A stretch of 64,000 nucleotides of DNA, taken from contig NZ_RWJF01000001.1 of the NCBI RefSeq assembly GCF_003970925.1, positions 2,288,501 to 2,352,500 on the forward strand, written 5' to 3'. The notes under the pieces are model-generated. The model worked only from the letters and a program-made list of their open reading frames with translations. It did not search any database and had not been told where the DNA came from. The DNA is from Sphingomonas ginkgonis. Lineage in GTDB: Bacteria; Pseudomonadota; Alphaproteobacteria; Sphingomonadales; Sphingomonadaceae. Positions 8,138 through 17,747 of this stretch are shown here, piece by piece. A program made the translations under genes and the position numbers. Positions within the stretch are counted from its first letter, which is position 1. Each line of letters starts with the position of its first letter.

Positions 8138-8682
8138 GCCGGCCGGGCGCCACGCCCGTCCTCAGTTCAGACGCGGCGTCTGCCCAACGCCGAGCGGAAG
8201 AGCGCTGGACCGAGCTGTTCGGCTGCGCGCCCATCCGCCGCCCCGACGGCTTTGCCGCGCAGGCAGTCGCCTGGCACGAGCAGGCGATGGAGCATGGCGA
8301 CGTGCCGCTCGCCATCCGCCGCGATCTCGATGCGGCGCTCACCCAGGTGCTTGCCGCCCGCGAGCAGAAGGTGGCGGCGCTCGAACCTCATGCACCATGC
8401 GAAAAGTTGGCCGGCAACGACCCTGAACTTCTCGCACCATGCACGAACTTGCCCCTGCCCCCCGCCTCGAGCCAGCTCTTGGTCGGCACCCGACTAGTGA
8501 AGAGCCATGGCGGCAAGACCCATGTCGTCGAGGTGACCGACGCCGGCATGCTCTACGAGGGCGAGCTGTTCAGCAGCCTCTCTGCCGTCGCCAAGAAGAT
8601 CACCGGTACCCACTGGAACGGCCTGCTCTTCTTTGGCCTTCGCAAGCGCAAGACCTACGAGCGGAAGAAAGCCGATGGCTGA
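8134..8682 (+). CDS. DUF2924 domain protein
   Basis: GTG 8134 overlaps the upstream stop as GTGA. The C-terminal region (about 115-180) matches DUF2924: LVKSHGGKTHVVEVTDAGM, then LSAVAKKITGTHWNGLLFFGL. The N-terminal part contains an ELFG-type helix (RWTELFGCAPIRRP), also usual for the family. DUF2924 genes often sit directly upstream of large serine recombinases in proteobacterial islands and prophages, as here, where the next gene overlaps by eight bases. Its role is unknown; an accessory function for the recombinase is inferred from context. Confidence 0.8.
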   Translation: MSRPGATPVLSSDAASAQRRAEERWTELFGCAPIRRPDGFAAQAVAWHEQAMEHGDVPLAIRRDLDAALTQVLAAREQKVAALEPHAPCEKLAGNDPELLAPCTNLPLPPASSQLLVGTRLVKSHGGKTHVVEVTDAGMLYEGELFSSLSAVAKKITGTHWNGLLFFGLRKRKTYERKKADG

Positions 8683-10283
8683 GCCGAGCATCATCCGCTG
8701 CGCGGTCTATACGCGCAAGTCGAGCGAGGAGGGCCTGGAGCAGAGCTTCAACTCGCTCCATGCTCAGCGCGAGGCGTGCGAGGCCTACATCCTCTCGCAA
8801 AAGCATGAGGGCTGGCAGCTGGTGCCCACCGCCTATGACGATGGCGGCTACTCGGGCGGCAGCATGGAGCGACCTGGGCTCAAAGCACTGATGGCCGATC
8901 TCGAGGCGGGGCTCGTCGACATCATCGTCGTCTACAAGGTCGATCGCCTCACCCGCAGCCTGGCTGACTTTGCCAAGATGGTCGAGCGGTTCGATGCCCG
9001 CGGTGCCTCGTTCGTTAGCGTGACCCAGGCGTTCAACACCACCACCAGCATGGGCCGGCTGACGCTTAACGTGCTGCTCTCCTTCGCCCAGTTCGAGCGC
9101 GAGGTCACCGGCGAGCCGGATCCGCGACAAGATCGCCGCGTCGAAGGCCAAGGGCATGTGGATGGGCGGCGCGGTCCCGCTTGGCTACGACGTCGTCGGG
9201 CGCCAGCTCGTCGTCAACGCCGCCGAAGCCGAGCAGGTACGGAAGCTGTTCCAGCTCTACGCCAAACTTAAGGCCGTTGACGACTTGGTTGCAAAGGCCG
9301 CTGAGCTGGGCATCCGCTCCAAGCTGCGCAGCGTTGGCGGCAAGCAGGAGGGCGGCATCCCGCTCAGCCGCGGCTCGCTGTACCGGATCCTCGCCAACCC
9401 GGTCTACGTCGGCGAAATCCCGCACAAGGAGATCCGGCACAAGGGCCAGCACGACGGCATCGTCGAGCCGGCGCTGTTCAACGCTGTACAGGAGATCCTC
9501 GAGAGCAACCGCCGCAAGAAGCGTGGCGCGGTCTCCGCGGCGGTGCCGGCGCCGCTGGCCGGGCTGGTGTGGTCCGAGGAGGGCCAGCGCCTCACCTCGA
9601 CCCACACCAGCGGGCGACGGCGCTACCGCTACTATGCGCATTCCAAGCTGCGCATCCCGGCCGGTGAGCTGGAGCAGCTGGTCATCGATGCGCTGCGTGA
9701 CCGGTTCAGCTCGCTGGGCAAGCTTGCCACCCTCCTCCCCCGCCTTGACCTGCTCAGCGCCGAGCTGGGCAACAAGGCGGCTACGCTCGCCCAGCAGCTG
9801 TTCAAGCCCACGCCGCAGCAGCTTCGCCAGGCCATGCTCGACCTGGTCCAGCGGGTCACTGTCGGCTCCGCCTCGACCATCATCGACATCAAGCTGGCGC
9901 CGCTCGGGCTTGGGGGGCAGGCCGAGCTGATCGTCCCAGCCGCCCTTGGGCGCTCGCGGGCCAAGCTGTCGCTGGTGGTGCCGGGGCAGTTCAAGGCCGA
10001 GCCCGACGCCGCGCTGATCGGCATCGTCGCGCAGGCGAGATCCTGGGTCGACGCGTTGACGAGCGGGGCTGCCCCTACCCTCGTTGCTCTCGCTGAAGCG
10101 CATGCCGTCACGCCCGCCTACATCCGCCGCTACCTCGGTGCGGGATTCCTCGCGCCTGACCTCGTCTGCCGCATCGTTGAAGGGCGGCAGCCGCGCGCGC
10201 TCACCGCGGCCAAGCTTGCTGACCTGCTGCCCCTGCCCTCCTCCTGGTCGGAGCAGCGCAGCATCTTCGCCAAGCTTAATTGA
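8675..10283 (+). pseudogene. Large serine recombinase, single-base frameshift
   Basis: The N-terminal resolvase domain begins at ATG 8675 (CAVYTRKSSEEG with the catalytic serine; VDIIVVYKVDRLTRS; LTLNVLLSFAQFEREVTGE). The Recombinase domain and C-terminal region continue from about 9118 in another frame (IRDKIAASKAKGMWMGG, SRGSLYRILANPVYVGEI) to the stop at 10283. One extra C at 9116-9117 (GAGCCGG where GAGCGG would restore GERIRDK) explains the break. Everything else looks intact, so this is either a recent mutation or an assembly error. The family integrates or excises phage and islands. With the DUF2924 gene it is a typical mobile-element module; no attachment site was recognised. Confidence 0.85.
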
Positions 10284-11035
10284 GTTAGCCGGAGGTGCTT
10301 CGGCGCCTCGGATCAGAAAGCTCTCAGCGTCTGCCTTCCAACCAACGGTGGATCGGCCCGGGCCTGCCGGAGAGTCTTGCTGATTAACGGACCGGCTGCT
10401 CTTGGGTGAGCACGGGGGAAAGCCGACGCCCGTTCAGCAGGAGCCGGCGGTCTGCTTAGCGCCCAAAGCGGCCGCTCCGGAGGACGCGAGGCGGTCCCGC
10501 GAGCTGCCATTCAATCGGCAGCCCGTGCTTCGATGCGCGAGAGCGCTTCCCGTTGCGGGCGAAACCCCGCTTGCGTCCGTCACACGGACCAATAATTCTG
10601 GACCGACGGGCGACGCGAAATGGCGAAGGATCTAATGGGTTGGGCTGCCGAGCAGCCTAACTGAGTGCAGGACAGCCTGCGGAGGATCGCCGTCGCAGGG
10701 GATCACTCCCTTGAGCCGGAGGACGCAGACTGCATCCTCGACAACGTGCGTGCTGCGGCCGGTGCCAGCTCTCCACCCCACCCCATGACCGCGATCGACG
10801 CTTCCTCATTTGGCCGAGAGTGGGCGGTCCGGTCCCTGTGAACTCCGACTGTTAGCTGACATCTAAGCGCTACCGAGAGTGTGGCGTTTTGGGTCAGGCA
10901 CCAGCCATCACGACTGGAGCAGTGCTAATATAAGTTATTGAAATTAAATGGGTTCTTGAGAAATGAGAGCCTAGCGCGACAACAGTCAGTGTTTTCGCAA
11001 GAAGTCCGTCCTACGTAAGATCTGGAGCTTTACTC
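10284..11035. other. Intergenic, no gene seen
   Basis: About 750 bases. Short open frames here have no recognisable domains or convincing ribosome-binding sites. A stretch near 10670-10780 reads like a decayed coding fragment in one frame (LRRIAVAGDHSLEPEDADCI) but cannot be assigned. The last 130 bases before the hemerythrin gene are A+T-richer and probably hold its promoter. Confidence 0.4.
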
Positions 11036-11623
11036 ATGTCCATCGTCGACGACGCCGTTGCGACCCTCACCCCCGCACCTAGCGAAGAAGATCGTGCCCA
11101 GGCGCGCGATGCTGCGAGATCGGCGTCGAGCGACAATGACTGGCTCGCGATGGTGGTCGGTCATCATGAACAGCTTGAGGATGCATTCGCGCGAACGCTC
11201 GGCGAGACCTCGGCCGATGGGCGAAAAGCCGCGTTCAAGAAACTGGCAATCATCCTGACTGGTCATGCCGGCGCTGAAGAAAGCGTGATCTATCCCGCAA
11301 TGGATATGTCGGGGGAAACGCGGCACGCGAATCATGCCTATGACGAGCAGGTCACCGTCAAGAAGGAGATGGCCGCTCTCGAGCAGCTCGATCCGACGAG
11401 CCAGGATTTCACCGACAAGCTTGAGCAAGTCCGGACAGCGGTCGCACACCATATGATCGAGGAAGAAGGAGCGTGGTTTCCGGACCTGATTCAAGCTGAC
11501 GGCGTCGACCAGCAGATGCTGACCATGCGCTACAAGGAAGAATATGACCGATACACTCGCGGGGGTTCCGAGCCGGCCGCGATAGGCATGTCTCGTTCGG
11601 CGGACTCCGGACCACGGATGTAA
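11036..11623 (+). CDS. Hemerythrin HHE-domain protein
   Basis: The 195-residue protein carries the helical hemerythrin/HHE pattern with the expected His and acidic ligands: VGHHEQLEDAF, ILTGHAGAEESVIYP, HANHAYDEQ and HHMIEEEGAWFP. Such proteins bind a non-heme di-iron centre and serve in oxygen, nitric oxide or iron handling. The segment before residue 30 is a flexible cap. ATG 11036 has GGAG about nine bases upstream. An 8-bp stem (11627-11634 with 11649-11656) sits just after the stop; it lacks a T-tract downstream on this strand but has an A-run upstream, so it would terminate better in the reverse direction. Confidence 0.87.
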   Translation: MSIVDDAVATLTPAPSEEDRAQARDAARSASSDNDWLAMVVGHHEQLEDAFARTLGETSADGRKAAFKKLAIILTGHAGAEESVIYPAMDMSGETRHANHAYDEQVTVKKEMAALEQLDPTSQDFTDKLEQVRTAVAHHMIEEEGAWFPDLIQADGVDQQMLTMRYKEEYDRYTRGGSEPAAIGMSRSADSGPRM

Positions 11624-11686
11624 AAACGCCAGTCAACGAATTACCTTGGACTGGCGGCATCAGCCTTCGCTGCGGAATTTTTATCC

Positions 11687-12466
11687 ATGCATCATCTTCG
11701 AACCGGCTCCGGTCCTCCCCTGATCCTCGTCCACGGGCTCGGTAACACGCCTCGCGCCTGGGATCCGATAGTTCCGGCACTTGCCGCGCAGCGCGATCTG
11801 ATCATTGTCACGCTCCCCGGCCATGACGGCGAGCCGATGGAGCACGACAGTGGCACGTTCGCCGGATTGGCACGCAGCGTCGCCGATTTCGTCGCGGAAC
11901 ACCGACTTGAGAATGCTGCCATGACTGGCAGTTCGCTGGGCGCGCGCGTGGTGCTGGAATTGGCACGTCGGGGACATTCAGGTCCAGTCGTCGCACTCGA
12001 CCCCGGCGGCTTCTGGCTCGGCGCGGAGCGGACGATGTTCCGAACCACCCTGCGCGCGTCGCTGGCCCTGCTGAAGGTGCTCGATCGATCACACATTCTC
12101 AAACCGCTGGCGAGAAGTGCGTTCGGGCGGACGTTCCTGCTCGCGCAGCTATCCGCACATCCGTGGCAGCTCGACGGGACGATCGTGGCCAATGAATTGG
12201 AATCGCTGGCGCGGACGCCCACCGCAGGGATGCTGATCGACGATTTGGCGCGCGGACCTGCGCAGAAGGGTCCCGCCGCAGCCGGAGCTGGACGGGTGAC
12301 GATCGGCTGGGGGCGACGCGACCGGCTATGTTTGGCTCGACAGTCACGCCGGGCTTTGGCGGCCTTTCCCAGAGCGCACATGCACTGGTTCGACCATAGC
12401 GGTCACTATCCGATGTGGGATGAACCGGCCGCGACCGCACGCGTGATCCTCGACGCTACAGCATAG
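11687..12466 (+). CDS. Alpha/beta hydrolase
   Basis: The protein has the alpha/beta-hydrolase layout: oxyanion-hole loop LVHGLGNTPRAWD near residues 13-26, nucleophile elbow MTGSSLGAR with serine near 86, and a late histidine in HWFDHSGHYPMWDEP near 240. The acidic member is probably in the GWGRRDRL segment. There is no signal peptide, so it is cytoplasmic. Substrate cannot be assigned; carboxylesters are likely. It follows the hemerythrin gene by about 60 bases, but the hairpin between them may separate transcripts. Confidence 0.85.
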   Translation: MHHLRTGSGPPLILVHGLGNTPRAWDPIVPALAAQRDLIIVTLPGHDGEPMEHDSGTFAGLARSVADFVAEHRLENAAMTGSSLGARVVLELARRGHSGPVVALDPGGFWLGAERTMFRTTLRASLALLKVLDRSHILKPLARSAFGRTFLLAQLSAHPWQLDGTIVANELESLARTPTAGMLIDDLARGPAQKGPAAAGAGRVTIGWGRRDRLCLARQSRRALAAFPRAHMHWFDHSGHYPMWDEPAATARVILDATA

Positions 12467-12607
12467 GTCACCGAATAGTTTGCCGCTGCCTATGATACGC
12501 GAGGCGTCGCGATCGGGTGCACCGCAGCCGTCGTCAGGCACCTGTCCCCCGTTGGCACGGCCTAGGCGAAAAGGGCTCATGGCAGGGAAAGGGTTGAAAG
12601 CTGCCGT

Positions 12608-12624
12608 TAGCGGACGGTCCGCTA
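12608..12624. repeat. Perfect 17-base palindrome at left end of repeat-rich tract
   Basis: TAGCGGAC-G-GTCCGCTA, with perfect 8-bp arms. It shares the GCGGAC/GTCCGC arm sequence of the repeat family that follows and is trailed by AATTCCGGACATT, a near-copy of the repeat's right end. Confidence 0.6.
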
Positions 12625-12828
12625 GCGACCAATTCCGGACATTCTTGGTGCCCAAAGCTTTCCAGCCGGGTCGAAAATGGCGCACCCAGCATGTAAGTGA
12701 TGGGCACTCATCTCATTGGGAAATTTTCGTCCCGCTAGTCAAGTAGCGCCGGCTTTGCGCCCATTCCGGACGCTTAAGGCCACAGTTCGGGTGCCAGGAA
12801 GCGGTAGTTCGTTCAGGAAACGGTGAAT

Positions 12829-12852
12829 GTCTGCTTCCGACCCGTTGCAGAC
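12829..12852 (+). repeat. Repeat unit 0 of the GTCCGC/GCGGAC family
   Basis: Arms GTCTGC and GCAGAC enclose a TTCCGACCCGTT loop, the same arm-loop-arm pattern and orientation as later units. It ends 27 bases before the start of the 60-residue gene. Confidence 0.65.
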
Positions 12853-12879
12853 GTTCGGTGAACGGGGCAGGAGTTCTGA

Positions 12880-13062
12880 ATGGGCAAGCGTTCAGGCGTT
12901 CCGCATACGGACGAAGAATTGGCGGCTCTGACTTTAGAAGAGCTGCAAACCGAGCTTCAGCGGTCGAGGATGCGTCTTTCAATCCCTCAGTCCACAAAGA
13001 TGTCGAAGCAGTGGCATAAGCGAATTCATTGGCTCGAGAGTGCCATCGCGAAGCGCGTCTGA
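12880..13062 (+). CDS. Small basic helical protein, 60 residues
   Basis: I do not recognise a characterised family. AGGAG lies six bases before ATG 12880, a very good ribosome-binding site. The sequence is mostly two helices: DEELAALTLEELQTELQRSR, which could form a short coiled coil, then a basic one (KQWHKRIHWLESAIAKR). It is the first gene of the repeat-separated array and is followed directly by a repeat unit that begins at the stop codon. Confidence 0.6.
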   Translation: MGKRSGVPHTDEELAALTLEELQTELQRSRMRLSIPQSTKMSKQWHKRIHWLESAIAKRV

Positions 13063-13220
13063 GCGTCCGGGATCCACCCGTTCCCGACATCCAAAGCTAG
13101 GTCGGTCCAGAGGCGGTAGTTGGTGGGAAGCGGAACGTCTGCTCTCGGATGAGGTGACGGCGTAAGCCGACGTTCGTTCAACTTTCAGCGATGTCTGCTT
13201 TCGATTCGTTGCGGGTTTTG
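13063..13220 (+). repeat. Repeat unit 1 (long form)
   Basis: Its first part (CACCCGTTCCCGACAT, then GTCGGTCCAGAGGCGGTA and GGTGGGAAGCGGAAC) is nearly identical to the unit at 18293-18415. The end reads GTCTGCTTTCGATTCGTTGCGG, the short-form core. It fills the junction between the 60-residue gene and the hybrid kinase, and it contains the ATG at 13191 that an automatic caller could take as the kinase start. Confidence 0.7.
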
Positions 13221-13313
13221 AGGACCTTTCACCAAGATCGGCGCCGCCGATCGCAGGACCTGCCCGTCAGCACCGCTGACAGGGATGAGATCCGCGTCGC
13301 AAGGGGGAGCGAA

Positions 13314-15275
13314 GTGGCCAGCAGCATGCGCGCCTCGGCCACTTTTCTCCCATTGATTGACCGGCTTGCTTCGTGTCTGCTGGTGCCCATGCCTGACGAT
13401 CACGCTTTAAGCCCTTTCTGGCGCAACAGTCAGGATCTTCTCGGAATAGCCGACACGAATGGAGTATGGCTCTCAGTCAATCCGGCCTGGTCGCGCACGC
13501 TTGGATGGGAAGTCTCCGATATTGTCGGACGAACGTCGGAATGGATGGAGCATCCCGACGATCGTGACGCCACGCGCCGGGAAGTGGCCGAGCTTGCCGC
13601 TGGTTCACCCACATATCATTTCGAGAATCGCTTTCGGACGAAGAATGGCGATTACCGAACGCTGTCCTGGACTTCGGCGACCGAGGACGGGCGCCTCTAC
13701 TGCGTGGCGCGCGACGTCACCGAACTTCGCGCGCGAACGCTGGCTCTGGCCGATCTCGTGGCCAAGCGTTCGCGCACCTGGGATCTGACGCCCGACCTCC
13801 TGTCGGTCATCGATCTCACCAGCGGATGCTTCGACAACGTGAACCTGGCTTGGACGGCCGTGCTCGGCTGGACGATCGACGAGGTAGAGGGCAAACCGTT
13901 CGCCGACTTCCTCCATCCCGACGACCTGGCGGGGAGCGCGCAGGCGTTCGAGAAGGCCCGCCGGGGAGAGCCCGTGATCCGGTTCGAGAACCGCTACCGA
14001 ACCAAGGATGGCGGCTGGAAGTGGCTGTCGTGGGTGGCCCTTCCGGACGGCGACAAGCTTTACTCGAGCACCCGCGACGTCACCGAGGAAAATGACCGCG
14101 CCACCGCTTTGGTCGATGCGCAGGAAGGCATGCGGCAGGCGCAGAAGATGGAGGCCGTGGGCCAGCTCACCGGCGGCGTCGCCCACGACTTCAACAACCT
14201 GCTCACCGTTATCCGCGGCTCAGTCGATCTGCTGCGGCGGCCAAACCTCCCGGAGGAGAAACGGCACCGCTACATCGACGCGATCGGCGAGACGGCGGAC
14301 CGTGCGGCCAAGCTGACCTCCCAACTTCTCGCCTTCGCCCGGCGGCAGACCCTGAAGCCCGAGACGTTCAACCTGGTCGACAGCATCGATCACGTCGCCA
14401 ACATCGTCCAGACCCTGGCGGGCTCGCGCATCGAGCTTGAGGTGATCAGGCCCGCAATTCCGCTGCTCGTCACCGCCGACAAAAGCCAGTTCGACACGGC
14501 GATCGTCAACATGGCGGTCAATGCGCGGGACGCCATGAAGGGTGAGGGTCGGTTGACGATCCGGGTCGGTGCAGTCTCCAACATTCCTGCGCGGCGAACC
14601 CATACGTCCGTGGTCGGCGACTTCGTGGCGGTGGTCGTCACCGACACCGGAACTGGCATCGCCGAAGCCGATCTCATGCGGGTGTTCGAGCCGTTTTTTA
14701 CCACCAAGGGTGTGGGCCAAGGAACTGGACTAGGTCTGTCGCAGGTCTTCGGGTTCGCCAAGCAGTCGGGCGGCGATGTGCATGTCGAGAGCACCGTCGG
14801 CGAAGGAACGACCTTTACCCTCTACCTTCCACGTGAATTCGAACAAACCGAGAAACCGGCGAGCGTGCCGCTTTCGTCCGTTGGAGGTCGAGGATTATGC
14901 GTCCTTGTGGTCGAGGATAACGAGAGCGTTGGCGACTTCGCGTCAGAAGCCCTAGTCGAACTCGGCTACGACAGCATTCTGGCCCGGACCGGACAGGAAG
15001 CGCTGGAGCGCCTGGCAGAGGATTGCGGGCGATTCCGCGTCGTTTTTTCCGACGTCGTCATGCCCGGAATGAGCGGGATCGAATTGGCCGAAGCCGTCCG
15101 CCGCGACTATCCGCAGCTCCCGGTCATCCTGACCAGCGGCTACAGCCACGTTCTGGCCGAGAATGGTCAGCACGGCTACGAGCTGCTGCACAAACCCTAT
15201 TCGATCGAGCAACTCTCGCACCTTCTCCGCAAGGCAATCGCTTGGCAAAACAACGAGCGAGAAGTCCCAGCCTAA
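13314..15275 (+). CDS. Hybrid histidine kinase with two PAS domains and a receiver
   Basis: Order from the N terminus: PAS (about 35-140, [20 protein letters not shown]), PAS (about 150-260), phosphoacceptor region with [11 protein letters not shown] (His near 291), HATPase_c ([30 protein letters not shown]), and a receiver (about 525-645) with phospho-Asp in [13 protein letters not shown] near 579. No transmembrane segment is visible, so sensing is cytoplasmic. GTG 13314 is preferred because AAGGGGGAG lies five bases upstream; the frame opens further up at 13191, but that ATG is inside a repeat. The stop is followed by another repeat unit. It is the only large, familiar gene in the array. 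Confidence 0.88.
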   Translation: MASSMRASATFLPLIDRLASCLLVPMPDDHALSPFWRNSQDLLGIADTNGVWLSVNPAWSRTLGWEVSDIVGRTSEWMEHPDDRDATRREVAELAAGSPTYHFENRFRTKNGDYRTLSWTSATEDGRLYCVARDVTELRARTLALADLVAKRSRTWDLTPDLLSVIDLTSGCFDNVNLAWTAVLGWTIDEVEGKPFADFLHPDDLAGSAQAFEKARRGEPVIRFENRYRTKDGGWKWLSWVALPDGDKLYSSTRDVTEENDRATALVDAQEGMRQAQKMEAVGQLTGGVAHDFNNLLTVIRGSVDLLRRPNLPEEKRHRYIDAIGETADRAAKLTSQLLAFARRQTLKPETFNLVDSIDHVANIVQTLAGSRIELEVIRPAIPLLVTADKSQFDTAIVNMAVNARDAMKGEGRLTIRVGAVSNIPARRTHTSVVGDFVAVVVTDTGTGIAEADLMRVFEPFFTTKGVGQGTGLGLSQVFGFAKQSGGDVHVESTVGEGTTFTLYLPREFEQTEKPASVPLSSVGGRGLCVLVVEDNESVGDFASEALVELGYDSILARTGQEALERLAEDCGRFRVVFSDVVMPGMSGIELAEAVRRDYPQLPVILTSGYSHVLAENGQHGYELLHKPYSIEQLSHLLRKAIAWQNNEREVPA

Positions 15276-15294
15276 CGGCTACTTTTCACCTGTA

Positions 15295-15450
15295 GCCGAC
15301 ATTCAGCTCTCAAGCCGGTGAGCGGTAGCAATTGGTGGTTTGCAGACCGTCCGCTCTCGGGTGACCAGCCTAGGTTTCCGGACGCTCGTTGCCCTAGCTG
15401 CGGGCGACTGCTCTCGACTCATTGCGGACATTCGCACGCTCGCTCATCAC
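15295..15450 (+). repeat. Repeat unit 2 (long form)
   Basis: Contains GCAGACCGTCCGCTCTCGGG and TGACCAGCC, strings also present at 16.9 and 17.3 kb, and ends with a GACTCATTGCGGACATT core. It fills the junction between the kinase and the lipoprotein gene. Confidence 0.7.
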
Positions 15451-15456
15451 CAATGC

Positions 15457-16326
15457 ATGAGGTTAGGAGCGAAAACGCAAGGCAGGCTAACGGGCCTCCT
15501 CTTGCTGAGCTGTCTCAGTTGCAGCCCTGCCAAGCAACCGCCCCCGAAGCGGGAAGAAATTGTTCAACCACGACCCGAGAACGTTAGGTTCTACGAGCGC
15601 CCTGCTTCCTTGGCCGCTGTCCGACATTCCGGCAAAGCCGTTCCGATACTAGTCCTGATTGAGACAGATCCGTGGCTCTCGGTCGTTGGGTCCGAATCTC
15701 CAACTTTCGTCCTCTACGAAGACGGGACTGCAATTTGGCGAGATGGTAGCGGGTTCCGAATCACACGCCTTACGGGTCCAGACTTGCAGGGCTTCCTTGC
15801 TGCTCTGAAGCTCGACGCGCTCCATCCCCTTTACGGGCATTATGACGCGGATACGGCGACGGACCAACCGGAGGAAAACTTGCTCGTCTACCGGGGCGAC
15901 AAGCCTACCTTCATCTCCGTTTATGGGTCGCTCAAGACGCCTGAGGTGCGGTCACAAGTTCCGGCCCCGATCGTCACGCTTTATGACACGCTGAAGAACG
16001 TCAACCTTCGCCCCAACGCCGAGTGGTTGCCCGACAGGATCGAGGTAATGGTATGGCCATATAACTACGCGCCAGATGCATCTACCAAATGGCCAACCAA
16101 CCTCCCAGACCTGAACGATCCTCGGACAATTAAGCGCGGGGACTCGTTCAGCATCTACATCCCTTCGTCCAAGCTGGCAGAAGTTCGCGCCTTGCTCGCT
16201 CGCCGCACTGAGAAAGGCGCAATCAAGATCAATGGCAAGAAGTGGGCGGCTAGCATCCGGTTTCCATTCCCGACAGAGCGCCTTTGGCTGGCGCCCAATC
16301 CCGAAGCCAAGCACGCGAGCGATTAA
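15457..16326 (+). CDS. Putative lipoprotein, unknown function
   Basis: From ATG 15457 the protein begins with a basic N terminus, a hydrophobic stretch and a lipobox-like end (LTGLLLLSCLSC), fitting export and lipid attachment. About 260 mature residues follow with a beta-rich look (FVLYEDGTAIWRDGSGFRIT, then LLVYRGDKPTFISVYGS). I do not recognise a family. An upstream in-frame ATG at 15340 lies in the repeat and is unlikely to be used. The next repeat unit follows about 20 bases after the stop. Confidence 0.65.
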   Translation: MRLGAKTQGRLTGLLLLSCLSCSPAKQPPPKREEIVQPRPENVRFYERPASLAAVRHSGKAVPILVLIETDPWLSVVGSESPTFVLYEDGTAIWRDGSGFRITRLTGPDLQGFLAALKLDALHPLYGHYDADTATDQPEENLLVYRGDKPTFISVYGSLKTPEVRSQVPAPIVTLYDTLKNVNLRPNAEWLPDRIEVMVWPYNYAPDASTKWPTNLPDLNDPRTIKRGDSFSIYIPSSKLAEVRALLARRTEKGAIKINGKKWAASIRFPFPTERLWLAPNPEAKHASD

Positions 16327-16344
16327 AGAAGCCAAGTGGGCCTT

Positions 16345-16375
16345 GCGTCCGCTTTCGACCCATTGCGGACATCAA
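16345..16375 (+). repeat. Repeat unit 3 (short form)
   Basis: GCGTCCGC, TTTCGACCCATT and GCGGACAT form a clean 6-bp stem-loop between two + strand genes. Confidence 0.7.
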
Positions 16376-16399
16376 GCTTGTTCGCTTAGCGTAGCGGCT

Positions 16400-16801
16400 A
16401 TGCGCAGGTCGGTGGCCCTCTTTTTAATCGCTGCAGCGAGCGCTGCGGACGCGACGCAAGGTTGGGCTGAAGAGTCTCTCGCCACTCACGGTACGCGGGG
16501 AGCGCAAGAGGCTTACAAGGTCTGCCTCACCCGGATGATGCGAAGTCTGCAGACATCGAAGCTGACGATCCAACAGTCTTCAGACGTGGCGCTCGGTCGA
16601 TGCATCTCGGAACGAGACGCCTTTACAATGTCGCTCCTCGCACTCTTTGCTTCGGACCGCGTCACCTCCGATGAAAGCAGGCAAGCGGCGTTTCAGACAC
16701 TCGGGCGCGAAGAGCACTTGATGTTGATGGAGGCGAGGCGACGGATGGCCGCAGCCAGAGGGCTCAAGTGGAACGAAGAGCTTCATACAAGCTATGATTA
16801 G
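16400..16801 (+). CDS. Small secreted protein, 133 residues
   Basis: From ATG 16400 the N terminus is a Sec signal peptide (MRRSVALFLIAAASAADA, cleavage probably after GWA or nearby). The mature part is helical and has two cysteines (KVCLTRMMR and GRCISERD) that could form a disulfide in the periplasm. No family is recognised. A repeat unit starts immediately after the stop. Confidence 0.6.
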   Translation: MRRSVALFLIAAASAADATQGWAEESLATHGTRGAQEAYKVCLTRMMRSLQTSKLTIQQSSDVALGRCISERDAFTMSLLALFASDRVTSDESRQAAFQTLGREEHLMLMEARRRMAAARGLKWNEELHTSYD

Positions 16802-16990
16802 CGTCTGAGCGAACGTCCGCTTTCCACCGTTAGCAGACGATCTGGGACGGTAGGTCGGGCTAGACCGACGAGCGCCTGCATCCGGTGGATTGCAGACCGT
16901 CCGCTCTCGGGTGACCAGCCCACGCTTCCGGACATCCGTTCAGCCAAACCACGGATGGCTGCTTTCGACTCATTCCGGCCAATTGAGGTC
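16802..16990 (+). repeat. Repeat unit 4 (long form)
   Basis: Starts with GAACGTCCGCTTTCCACCG, then carries GCAGACCGTCCGCTCTCGGG and TGACCAGCC as in units 2 and 5, and closes with CTTTCGACTCATTCCGG. It fills almost the whole junction between the secreted protein and the small membrane protein. Confidence 0.7.
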
Positions 16991-17033
16991 GTCTCCACTA
17001 CCAGAATGTAGCGTGACAACTCATAAGGTGTTC

Positions 17034-17237
17034 ATGGACAGGTATCGCAAAGCACAACTCGCCGAACGCGTGCTCTTCGGTGTGCTTGTGGCGCTCCTCG
17101 CGGGCGGGGGGTTCGTTTACGGGTTGTTCAAGGATGAAGTCTCGCCTCGGCCACTGGTTGGAGGCGTGATCGCTTACATGTGCGCATGCTACCTCATGTA
17201 TCGCCTTGCGCTGGGAGTGGTTCTTCGGAAGCTCTGA
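17034..17237 (+). CDS. Small membrane protein, 67 residues
   Basis: ATG 17034 is preceded by AAGGTG at a good distance. Two transmembrane segments are visible: VLFGVLVALLAGGGFVYGL and GGVIAYMCACYLMYRLALGV, with a short charged loop. No family is recognised. The next repeat starts at the stop codon. Confidence 0.6.
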   Translation: MDRYRKAQLAERVLFGVLVALLAGGGFVYGLFKDEVSPRPLVGGVIAYMCACYLMYRLALGVVLRKL

Positions 17238-17400
17238 CCGTTCACTTTCCGACCAAGCATACGCCTAACCCGCGGCGGGATAGACTGGCCGTGTCTGGTG
17301 GATTTCAGACCGTCCGCTCTCGGGTGACCAGCCCAAGTTTCCGGACGCTCGTTCAGCTACCCTGCGGGATGGCTGCCTGCGACCGATTGCGGCCATGCGG
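17238..17400 (+). repeat. Repeat unit 5 (long form)
   Basis: Shares CAGACCGTCCGCTCTCGGG and TGACCAGCCCA with unit 4, followed by TTTCCGGACGCTCGTTC as in unit 2, and ends with a diverged GACCGATTGCGGCCAT core. Confidence 0.7.
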
Positions 17401-17420
17401 CTACGCGATAAACAACGGCC

Positions 17421-17747
17421 ATGAACAAGCAGGAACGTCTCTACCAGCAAGCCGAGGAGCTTGAGCGCGAGTATCGCATCGTGCTGACCACTGCACTGTC
17501 AGAGTGCGCGGCTGGTAGGTGGGGCCTTTTCGGCCACAACGAACACCTTCATGGTTATGAAAGCCCGAAGGAGTTGGGTGATCTTCGCGCGTTAGCCCAA
17601 GCTATAAATCGATTCCGCGCCCGCGTCGGCGTGGGCCCATTCTCGCTCCATGACGAGTTCGAAGCAGCGAGAGGCCGGGCTGACGCCAATGCTCCCGGCG
17701 AACCAAAACAAGCGGAAGTTTGGCTCTTACGGGTGGCTGGCGCTTAG
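17421..17747 (+). CDS. Hypothetical protein, 108 residues
   Basis: Predicted soluble and helical (KQERLYQQAEELEREYRI, then ELGDLRALAQAINRFRARVG). No family is recognised. There is no strong ribosome-binding site before ATG 17421. It sits between two repeat units with little spare DNA, like its neighbours. Confidence 0.55.
   Translation: MNKQERLYQQAEELEREYRIVLTTALSECAAGRWGLFGHNEHLHGYESPKELGDLRALAQAINRFRARVGVGPFSLHDEFEAARGRADANAPGEPKQAEVWLLRVAGA

Noticed and set aside
10402..10635. 77-codon plus-strand open frame after the recombinase
   Set aside because: No ribosome-binding site, no recognisable domain, and overlapping frames on the other strand are equally long.
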